Assembly (NCBI GenBank): GCA_023389095.1
Contig: JAEWFB010000105.1
Span: 1-12,452 of the forward strand
Length of the DNA stretch: 12,452 bases
Direction: 5' to 3'
From: Actinomycetes bacterium
GTDB taxonomy: Bacteria; Actinomycetota; Actinomycetes; Actinomycetales; Dermatophilaceae
The notes under the pieces are model-generated. The model was given only the letters and a program-made list of their open reading frames with translations, made no database searches and was not told the DNA's origin. Position 1 is the first letter of the stretch. Each line of letters opens with the position of its first letter. The position numbers and the translations under genes were made by a program. Positions 7,341 to 12,452 of this stretch are shown piece after piece.

Positions 7341-7402
7341 ACCTCACGCAGAGCTGTCCCTCGACGGCATCAGGTTGGTACCTCACGCCTGGGACGGCAT
7401 CA
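7341..7402. repeat. Two interleaved pairs of direct repeats upstream of the permease gene
   Basis: ACCTCACGC occurs at 7341-7349 and 7380-7388 (39 bp apart), and GACGGCATCA at 7363-7372 and 7393-7402 (30 bp apart), in the order A-B-A-B on the plus strand. They lie 55-116 bp upstream of the permease ATG, where its promoter should be. The 30-bp period is close to three helical turns, so the repeats could be regulator-binding sites on one face of the DNA. No function is demonstrated. Confidence 0.45.
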
Positions 7403-7405
7403 CTC

Positions 7406-7427
7406 GCCGGGGTTGATCAGCCCCGGC
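7406..7427 (-). terminator. Hairpin just after the M24 peptidase gene
   Basis: GCCGGGG (7406-7412) and CCCCGGC (7421-7427) form a perfect 7-bp GC stem with an 8-nt loop. Read on the minus strand it begins 7 nt after the stop codon of the M24 gene. No T tract follows. It may end the M24 transcript or reduce read-through into the permease gene. Confidence 0.4.
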
Positions 7428-7434
7428 AGGTGGC

Positions 7435-8571
7435 TCACGTGACGATCCCGAGCCCGTGGTCGGTGTCGTTGAGACGAGCGACGCCGGAGTCGGTCACCGT
7501 CACGATGTCCTCGATCCGCACACCGAACCGTCCGGAGAGGTAGATGCCGGGCTCGACGGAGAAGCACATGCCCGGCACGAGGGGCTGCTCCTCCCCCTCG
7601 ACGATGTAGGGCGGCTCGTGCGTCGTGACGCCGATGCCATGACCGGTCCGGTGGATGAACGCCTCGCCGTACCCGGCCTCCGTGATGACAGCCCTCGCGG
7701 CACGGTCGACGTCCTGGCACGTCGCGCCCGGCCGCACCGCGTCGACGCCGGCCTGCTGGGCCTGCCGCACGATCTCGTGGACGGCGCGGATCTCCGGGGT
7801 GGGTTCACCGACGCAGACGGTGCGGGTGGTGTCCGAGCCGTAGCCGTACCTGAGACCCCCGAAGTCGAGCACGACCGCGTCGCCGTCCCGGATGACGCGG
7901 TCCCCGGCCTCGTGGTGCGGGTCGGCGCCGTTGGGGCCTGACCCGACGACGGTGAAGTCGACCTGCTCGTGCCCGAATTGCCGCAGCAGCGCGGCGAGGT
8001 CGGCGGCCACGTCGGTCTCCTTGCGCCCGGCGAAGGGCACCTCGAGGATCTCCCGGTAGGTCGCGTCGGCCGCGGCGGCCGCGGCGGCGAGGCGCCTCAG
8101 CTCGTCCGGGCCCTTGACCGCACGCATCAGTGGCAACGCGTTCGTCAGGGCGCGGTAGGTCGTCCCCGGCAGGCGCTCCTGGAGACCGAGCAGGTGCAGG
8201 GCCCACGCGGAGTCGGAGATCCCGTAGGCGCCGTCCTGCCGGAGCAGCGGCGCGACCGCCTGGTACGGGTCGGTGGCGTCCGGCCAGGCGATCACCTCCA
8301 TCCCCGTGACACCCTCTGCCTGCTCGGCATCGTGCCGTTCGAGGGCCGGGACGACGAGGGTCGGCTCCAGGTCCGGGCGCAGCACCAGCATCGTCAGGCG
8401 CTCGGTGATCGCCGTCGGTCGATAGCCCGTGAGCCAGACCAGGTCGGGACCCGGCGTCACCAGCACGCCGGAGAGGCCACGCTCCGACGCCGCGGTCACG
8501 ACCTTCCGTGCTCGGGCCAGGTAGTCCTCGGTGGTGAATGGGGCCGGTGCTTCGATGTCCTCTGCAGCCAT
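7435..8571 (-). CDS. M24-family Xaa-Pro peptidase (prolidase/aminopeptidase P type)
   Basis: A cytoplasmic di-metal peptidase that removes residues from peptides or dipeptides containing proline in the second position. At 378 aa it has the usual two parts: an N-terminal creatinase-like domain (about residues 15-150; RARKVVTAASERGLSGVLVT and WLTGYR) and the pita-bread catalytic domain. All five metal ligands are visible: D236 (VVLDFGG), D247 (GSDTTRT), H311 (HRTGHGIG), E340 (FSVEPGIY) and E354 (VRIEDIV). HEPPYIVEG (318-326) adds a conserved active-site histidine. Because the ligands are intact it should be a true metallopeptidase and not a creatinase or ectoine hydrolase. The ATG at 8571 has GGAGA 6 nt upstream. 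It precedes the permease operon on the same strand, about 150 bp away, consistent with a shared job in peptide or proline-peptide use. Xaa-Pro dipeptidase versus aminopeptidase cannot be decided here. Confidence 0.93.
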   Translation of the reverse strand: MAAEDIEAPAPFTTEDYLARARKVVTAASERGLSGVLVTPGPDLVWLTGYRPTAITERLTMLVLRPDLEPTLVVPALERHDAEQAEGVTGMEVIAWPDATDPYQAVAPLLRQDGAYGISDSAWALHLLGLQERLPGTTYRALTNALPLMRAVKGPDELRRLAAAAAAADATYREILEVPFAGRKETDVAADLAALLRQFGHEQVDFTVVGSGPNGADPHHEAGDRVIRDGDAVVLDFGGLRYGYGSDTTRTVCVGEPTPEIRAVHEIVRQAQQAGVDAVRPGATCQDVDRAARAVITEAGYGEAFIHRTGHGIGVTTHEPPYIVEGEEQPLVPGMCFSVEPGIYLSGRFGVRIEDIVTVTDSGVARLNDTDHGLGIVT

Positions 8572-8854
8572 GAGCAGTCTCCGTTCCGCGCGCCACGATG
8601 CTACGGCTGGTGTGGCCGGCGGTGCTCATATCACCGGGATGAGATCGAGGCACCGGTCACCCGCGTCCCGCCCTGCGGACACGGTGCGGGCGCGGGCGGC
8701 TCACCGTCTCCGCCGATGGGTATGGGCACGCCATTGGTTGCACATCCGTCAGGGGCGGAGCGCCTTGAAAGCCCTACTACCGACGGAGAACGTCCGTGAT
8801 TCCCTCGATCGCGTCCCCTCCCGCCCTCGGTCGCCAGCGCGTCGGTGACCTCCG
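8572..8854. other. 283-bp divergent intergenic region with candidate control elements
   Basis: No coding potential that I trust. On the minus strand a -10-like TAGCAT (8598-8603) lies about 27 bp before the M24 ATG; its -35 position is poor, but a palindrome CGGTG-7 nt-CACCG (8620-8636) sits exactly there and may be an activator or repressor site. Towards the right gene there is a short inverted repeat ACGGA-5 nt-TCCGT (8783-8797). No convincing plus-strand promoter was found. Confidence 0.35.
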
Positions 8855-9931
8855 GTGAACCGGCGACCCCGGTGGGCCCGGTGGCTTCTTCGAAGGCCTG
8901 CGCCAGGAGGCAGGGAGGCGGGTTCCGGCGCTGCCGACCGGCCCGCGGCGCGTCCGGCCCGGTTGACCACGCAGGCCAAGGCGCACGAGGCGGCGATCGG
9001 GTGGCTCGGCTCCCTCGGTCACTCAGGTGCGTCGCGGTGCTATCTGTCGGCGCGAGCGCCGCAGAGCGCCTGCACCCTCTCCTGCACGTCGGCGCTGGCT
9101 CATCTGAGGTGGGGAGTCTCGGTCACGACCGCCGAGGCCCTTCGCGACCTCGTGGCCGATGCGCGTCGCGGCCCGCTCCAGCTGTTCTACTTCACGTCCG
9201 GCACCTACTCGGAGACGGCTCTGTCCTACGCCGAGGAGTTCGACATCGCCCTCTTCGAGTACGACCGTGCCGGCACCGTCAGCCACGTGAACGCCGCTGC
9301 CATGACCGCGATCCTCGCCGGTCCTGAGGGCGCTACCCCGCCGGAGGAGGCGCACGCGGCAGCCCCGCTCAGGCCCACCGATGCTGGACGCCCTCCGTCG
9401 GCCGGCCCCGACCCGGACCTGCGGGCCTGGGCCGGGTCCGCGTGGCACGCGCGTCAGGCACCTGCGTCGCGACGGGCGTTTCTGGCGTATCTGCCGCTCG
9501 GCGTGAGCGTGCTCGTCGGCCTGCTGGCCCTCGCCTTCCTGCGGGCGTGGTCGACAGGCGCCGCGCCACCCATGCGCGTCGAGACCCTCGTTCTGCTCCT
9601 CGTGGCGTTCCACGCCCTGTGCGCGTGGAGCGTGTTGCGCGTCGCCCGCTGGCGTGGGCGGTTGCGCGAGCACCGCCTCCACACCCTGCGGGCCTGCACC
9701 GTTCCCTGTCGTGCTCGAGCCGTCGTCCGTGCGGCGATGCAACAGTCCGGACGAGGGGTCCCGGAAGACCACGAGGCGTTCGTGCTGCTGCGCAACGAGG
9801 TCATCGAGCTGTCCGGGGCGGACGCCTTCACCGCCGGTGTCGTGGTCTGGGAGCTCACGATCGGGGCAGCGCGGCCGGCCGAGCGGAACGACTGGCTCGG
9901 CGTCCCCGGCGGCGGCGACTCAGCCAGGTAG
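8855..9931 (+). CDS. Membrane protein with a degenerate Mrr-like (PD-(D/E)xK) nuclease domain
   Basis: A 358-aa protein with a soluble N-terminal domain, two hydrophobic segments (about 208-230 and 242-262) and a soluble tail (about 263-358) of unknown role. Residues 44-150 resemble actinobacterial Mrr-like restriction-endonuclease domains: a helix EAAIGWLGSLGHSGASR, then ALAHLRWGVSV, ALRDLVADARRG, and the well-conserved end LFYFTSGTYSETALSYAEEFDIALFEYDRAGTVSHVNAAA in pieces. Family members carry D-x(8)-QVK in the middle; aligned by eye, this protein has T74, H83 and R85 there, so nuclease activity looks lost. Neither of the other two forward frames restores the motif, so a simple frameshift is not the cause. 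GTG 8855 is the first start after an in-frame stop at 8846; it has no good ribosome-binding site, and TTG around 8963 is an alternative. A hairpin follows the stop. Function unknown. Confidence 0.7.
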   Translation: MNRRPRWARWLLRRPAPGGREAGSGAADRPAARPARLTTQAKAHEAAIGWLGSLGHSGASRCYLSARAPQSACTLSCTSALAHLRWGVSVTTAEALRDLVADARRGPLQLFYFTSGTYSETALSYAEEFDIALFEYDRAGTVSHVNAAAMTAILAGPEGATPPEEAHAAAPLRPTDAGRPPSAGPDPDLRAWAGSAWHARQAPASRRAFLAYLPLGVSVLVGLLALAFLRAWSTGAAPPMRVETLVLLLVAFHALCAWSVLRVARWRGRLREHRLHTLRACTVPCRARAVVRAAMQQSGRGVPEDHEAFVLLRNEVIELSGADAFTAGVVVWELTIGAARPAERNDWLGVPGGGDSAR

Positions 9932-9932
9932 C

Positions 9933-9966
9933 CGAGGGTGCCGCCGGCCGGGTCATCGCGCCCTCG
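9933..9966 (+). terminator. Terminator-like hairpin after the Mrr-like gene
   Basis: CGAGGGTG (9933-9940) and CGCCCTCG (9959-9966) pair over 8 bp with one T-G wobble, enclosing a GC-rich 18-nt loop. The stem begins directly after the TAG stop codon (9929-9931). No T tract follows. Confidence 0.45.
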
Positions 9967-10069
9967 ACTCACCCGGCATCGCCCAATCGCTCCCATGGAG
10001 TGAGGCGACCGCTTCTGTCCGTCAGTAGGTTCCGGTCGTGGGCAGTTGTCGTCGATCGGGAGAACCGTC

Positions 10070-11305
10070 ATGGCGCTGGCGTACTGGAAGACCGGTCGGA
10101 CACCCGGTCGGGCGGCCGCACTTGCCCTGAACCACCGCCTCGTGCACAACAGCGCGCGGGCCGTCCTGGTCCTGGCCGTTGCATCGGTGCTCGTCGGCTG
10201 CGGCAGCAGCGGTGGCGACACGGCCGTGAGCGCCGCACAGGCGAAGGTGGACTCGGCCCAGAAGGCCCTCGACGAGGCGAACGCCGAGGCCGCCAAGGCG
10301 AGCACGGCGTTCTGCTCGGCCAGCGCGAGCTACATCACGGCCCTGGACCGGTACGGCGACATCCTCAACCAGACGGCGGCCACGGTCGGGGACGTCAAGA
10401 CCGGAGGAGCCGACGTGAAGCGGCCGGGGCAGGACGCCACGTCTGCAGGTGAGGCCGCCGTCGAGGCGCGCCGGGCCGTGACGCACGCCGAGCAGGAGCT
10501 GGCAGCAGCGCAGGCCGGCCTCGCCGCGGCTCAGGCCGCGGCGACCGGATCCACCGCGACGGCGTCCGTGGTGACGCCGTCCGCACCCACGTCGACGACC
10601 GCCGCGGCCGCGTCGAGTGAGGCGGTGGCGCGAGTCCAGCAGGCGGAGACCGACTTCGAGACGGCGCAGGCAGGCATCTCCGACGGCACCCCGCTGGTGC
10701 AGGCCTCGACGCAGTTCAACAGCGCGGCGGTGGCCCTCGAGATGGCGTGGCTGCAGCTGTTCTCGGAGGCGGGCTGCCTGACCGACGAACAGCAGCAGAA
10801 GGCCGCGAAGGCGGTGCACGACTACACGGTCGCGTTGCAGGAGGACCTCGCGAAGGCCGGTTACTACAGCGGCGCACCCGACGGGGTCTACGGCCCGTCG
10901 ACCGTGGCTGCCGTCGAGGCACTCCAGAAGGCGCACGGCCTGCCGGTGACCGGGACGGTGGACAAGGCGACCGAGGCGGCCCTAGGGACCGATCTGGCGG
11001 CCAAGGGTGGGGTGGCGGCACAGGCCGAGGTGGCCTCGACGGCGGCGCTCCAGCAGACCCTGACGCTCGCCGGCTACTGGGACGGCCCGGTGGACGGGCA
11101 GTGGTCCCCGGCGCTGACCGAGGCCCTGAAGACGTTCCAGACCGATCTCGGCGTGCCCGCGACGGGCGCGGTGGACGCTGCGACCGTCGCCGCGTTCGAG
11201 AAGGCCCTCACCAAGGCGGCTCAGACCCCGACCGTCACCGTGACCACGACGATCACCGCGACCGTCACCTCGACACCGTCGTCCCCGACCTCAACGCCGC
11301 CCTGA
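10070..11305 (+). CDS. Lipoprotein with coiled coil and two peptidoglycan-binding domains
   Basis: A 411-aa exported protein, probably membrane-anchored and attached to the cell wall. A hydrophobic stretch (31-43) ends in a lipobox LVGC with C44 as the predicted lipidated cysteine. An Ala-rich region of coiled-coil character follows (about 53-90 and 128-160: AQAKVDSAQKALDEANAEAA, AEQELAAAQAGLAAAQAAA). A Thr/Ser/Ala linker follows (about 160-182). Two PG_binding_1-type domains lie at about 254-305 (LQEDLAKAGYYSGAPDGVYG) and 326-380 (LQQTLTLAGYWDGPVDGQW). The tail is Thr/Pro/Ser-rich. C82 and C236 could pair. The ATG at 10070 is preferred because GGGAGA lies 7 nt upstream; it leaves an unusually long 30-residue n-region. 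No catalytic domain is present, so a structural or tethering role in the wall is inferred. Confidence 0.85.
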   Translation: MALAYWKTGRTPGRAAALALNHRLVHNSARAVLVLAVASVLVGCGSSGGDTAVSAAQAKVDSAQKALDEANAEAAKASTAFCSASASYITALDRYGDILNQTAATVGDVKTGGADVKRPGQDATSAGEAAVEARRAVTHAEQELAAAQAGLAAAQAAATGSTATASVVTPSAPTSTTAAAASSEAVARVQQAETDFETAQAGISDGTPLVQASTQFNSAAVALEMAWLQLFSEAGCLTDEQQQKAAKAVHDYTVALQEDLAKAGYYSGAPDGVYGPSTVAAVEALQKAHGLPVTGTVDKATEAALGTDLAAKGGVAAQAEVASTAALQQTLTLAGYWDGPVDGQWSPALTEALKTFQTDLGVPATGAVDAATVAAFEKALTKAAQTPTVTVTTTITATVTSTPSSPTSTPP

Positions 11306-11471
11306 CCGTCCCCGAGGACGCCGGATCGCCGGCGACCGGTACGTGGCCGGAGTCACCGCGTTTCCGCAGGTCAACGCGCACCTTCGGGGGACCGCCACCG
11401 GCGGCCCTTCCGAACAGGCGACACGCATGGACGCACGAGGCCCCAATCGTGCTGTCCGGCAAGAGATTACG

Positions 11472-11544
11472 AGCTGGCGGGGGGACTCGAACCCCCAACC
11501 ACCTGTTTACAAGACAGGTGCGCTGCCAATTGCGCCACGCCAGC
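11472..11544 (-). tRNA. tRNA-Thr (anticodon UGU)
   Basis: The minus strand folds into a complete 73-nt cloverleaf. The acceptor GCTGGCG pairs with CGCCAGC, the D stem GCGC/GCGC has loop AATTGGCA, the anticodon stem CCTGT/ACAGG has loop CTTGTAA (anticodon TGT), the variable loop is TGGTT, and the T stem GGGGG/CCCCC has loop TTCGAGT. The discriminator base is T. No CCA is encoded. UGU reads ACA codons, so the isotype is Thr. It stands alone between the lipoprotein and the Rpf-like gene. Confidence 0.96.
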
Positions 11545-11607
11545 GACCCGGTCGCGCGGCAGGCCTGCCGTCGTCCGGTCGGCCGCCAGCGTAACCGAGG
11601 CCGGCCG

Positions 11608-11674
11608 CTTCGTCCCAGACGGCAGACGAAGGACGGCCCCGCGGGACCCAGGGGTTGGTCGCGCGAGGCCGTCC
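11608..11674 (-). terminator. Tandem hairpins downstream of the Rpf-like gene
   Basis: Two perfect inverted repeats lie just beyond the Rpf-like stop codon on the minus strand. The first is an 8-bp stem GGACGGCC/GGCCGTCC (11631-11638 with 11667-11674), whose long loop can form further CG pairs. The second, a 7-bp stem CTTCGTC/GACGAAG (11608-11614 with 11625-11631), shares one base with it, so the two may be alternatives. The first is the likelier terminator. Confidence 0.55.
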
Positions 11675-11697
11675 GGTCGTGCTCGGTCAGGGGTGCG

Positions 11698-12387
11698 TCA
11701 CGGGAGGCGCAGCACCTGGCCGACGTAGATCAGGTTCGGGTTGTGCACCCGAGCCGTGTTGGCAGCGTACAGGGCCTGCCAGCCTCCGGAGACGTGGTGG
11801 CGCTGGGCGAGGCTGCCGAGCGTGTCGCCGCGGCGGACCGTGAGCGTCTTGCCGCTGCCCGTGTAGCTGGTGACCTTGGGCGCCACGTAGGTGTTGACCC
11901 GCTTGGTCGTGGCCTTCGGGGCGGCGTAGCTCTTCTTCTTGACGACCTTCTTGGCGGTCGTGATCGGCGCGCGCACGGAGGACCGCGACGCGGCGACGGC
12001 GCCCCCGCCGTTGGCCTGGCTCAGGCCCGCACGACGTGAGCACACGGGCCAGGCGCCCGGACCCTGCGAGGCGAGGACCTTCTGGGCGATGGTGATCTGC
12101 GCGGACTTGCTCGCGAGATCGGCGCGGGGGGCGTAGGCGCGGCCGCCGTAGCCGGCCCAGGTGCTCTGCGAGAACTGCAGGCCGCCGTAGTAGCCGTTGC
12201 CGGTGTTGATGCTCCAGTTGCCGCCGGACTCGCACTGGGCGACCGAGTCCCAGACGGAGGCGGCCTTGGCCGAGCCCGCGGCGGTGATGCCGCCGACGAC
12301 GGTGGCGGCTCCGGCGATGCCGACGCCGGCGATGCGCTGCTTCATCGAGACCCGCTTGGCGGCAGCATGCTTGGACAGGTACTGCAT
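11698..12387 (-). CDS. Secreted Rpf-like (resuscitation-promoting factor) transglycosylase with LysM domain
   Basis: A cell-wall muralytic enzyme of the Rpf group, which cleaves peptidoglycan glycan strands and promotes growth or exit from dormancy in actinobacteria. The protein has 229 aa. A signal peptide (about 1-42; basic start, hydrophobic GVGIAGAATVVGGITAA, cleavage near SAKA) is followed by the Rpf catalytic domain (about 43-118) with WDSVAQCESGGNWSINTGNG, catalytic E53, and a C52/C116 pair typical of the fold. A Lys/Ala/Thr-rich linker (about 119-178) leads to a C-terminal LysM (about 180-229; LTVRRGDTLGSLAQRHHV) that binds peptidoglycan. The ATG at 12387 is chosen because AGGAAGG (12397-12403) sits 9 nt upstream. 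A second Met at residue 15 would still leave a signal peptide. A ydaO-type riboswitch precedes it, so expression probably responds to c-di-AMP. Confidence 0.94.
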   Translation of the reverse strand: MQYLSKHAAAKRVSMKQRIAGVGIAGAATVVGGITAAGSAKAASVWDSVAQCESGGNWSINTGNGYYGGLQFSQSTWAGYGGRAYAPRADLASKSAQITIAQKVLASQGPGAWPVCSRRAGLSQANGGGAVAASRSSVRAPITTAKKVVKKKSYAAPKATTKRVNTYVAPKVTSYTGSGKTLTVRRGDTLGSLAQRHHVSGGWQALYAANTARVHNPNLIYVGQVLRLP

Positions 12388-12407
12388 AGGGGTATTCCTT
12401 CCTGACG

Positions 12408-12452
12408 CGCGCCTGCGGGGTTAGCTGTCGGGTTGGGGACGTCAGGTGCCCT
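12408..12452 (-). ncRNA. 3' part of a ydaO-yuaA-type (c-di-AMP) riboswitch, truncated by window edge
   Basis: The minus strand upstream of the Rpf-like gene contains GACAGCTAACCCCGCAGGC (12411-12429), preceded by AGGGCACC. This closely matches the conserved 3' segment of the ydaO-yuaA riboswitch, which senses c-di-AMP and is known to control cell-wall hydrolase and rpf genes in actinobacteria. The 5' part lies outside the window. The motif ends only a few bases before the Shine-Dalgarno sequence. Recognition is from memory of the consensus. Confidence 0.8.

Noticed and set aside
6066..7442. 458-codon plus-strand open frame opposite the permease
   Set aside because: The translation is rich in Arg, His, Asp and Gly with no domain, while the opposite strand encodes a motif-rich permease.
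4036..8571. Ectoine or creatine degradation cluster (M24 protein plus deacylase plus permease)
   Set aside because: The M24 protein keeps all five metal ligands of true metallopeptidases, unlike creatinase and ectoine hydrolase, and the partner is an M20 dipeptidase-type enzyme, whereas DoeB belongs to the AstE/AspA family.
8845..9327. Overlapping plus-strand frame as the original, frameshifted part of the Mrr-like domain
   Set aside because: I read this and the third forward frame for a D...QVK motif and found none, so a frameshift does not explain the missing active site.
8855..9931. Active type IV-like restriction system
   Set aside because: Catalytic residues of the Mrr-like domain appear replaced, and no methyltransferase or other defence gene lies nearby.
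11306..11471. Hairpins after the lipoprotein gene (11320-11333 and 11388-11407) as terminators
   Set aside because: Stems are only five perfect pairs with small loops or need mismatches, and no T tract follows; in such GC-rich sequence these are expected by chance.
11472..11544. tRNA gene as an integration site for a mobile element
   Set aside because: No integrase gene and no repeat of the tRNA 3' end was seen in the flanking sequence; neighbours look like ordinary chromosomal genes.

Overview
The window is very GC-rich, dense DNA that reads as an actinobacterium. The evidence is the strong G/C bias at third codon positions, frequent GTG starts, a secreted resuscitation-promoting-factor-like protein behind what looks like a c-di-AMP (ydaO-type) riboswitch, a ThrE-type exporter and a membrane-linked Mrr-like protein. 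A member of the Micrococcales (for example Intrasporangiaceae) would fit, but this is inference only. I see no insertion sequence, prophage, CRISPR array or obvious foreign island.

Left end (1-2552): a divergent sugar-uptake regulon. A RbsA/MglA-type ABC ATPase runs off the left edge on the minus strand, and a LacI-family repressor is read rightward. The 175-bp intergenic region holds a good sigma70-like promoter for the ABC gene, with a LacI-type palindrome sitting on its predicted transcription start. A second, weaker palindrome abuts the ribosome-binding site of the repressor gene, which suggests control of the transporter plus autoregulation.

Centre left (2612-4057): a full-length ThrE-like (threonine/serine exporter family) membrane protein, which converges on the next block through a hairpin that probably terminates both strands.

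Centre (4036-8571, minus strand): a peptide/amino-acid block in the order M24 Xaa-Pro-type peptidase, GadC-like APC permease, a 147-aa single-span membrane protein of unknown function, and an M20 dipeptidase. The last three are tightly packed: one 4-bp ATGA overlap and one 6-bp gap. The M24 gene is set off by about 150 bp containing a hairpin and two pairs of direct repeats, so it may be a separate transcript. Together they look like an import-and-hydrolysis (or exchange) module for a peptide or modified amino acid. The small protein has no function I can name, and this cluster is the best candidate here for an undescribed system.

Right (8855-11305, plus strand): a two-span membrane protein whose soluble domain resembles Mrr-like PD-(D/E)xK nucleases but appears to have lost the catalytic residues, followed by a lipoprotein with a coiled coil and two peptidoglycan-binding domains.

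Right end (11472-12452, minus strand): a tRNA-Thr(UGU), a pair of hairpins, and a secreted Rpf-like protein with a LysM domain, preceded by the 3' part of a ydaO-type riboswitch cut by the window edge.
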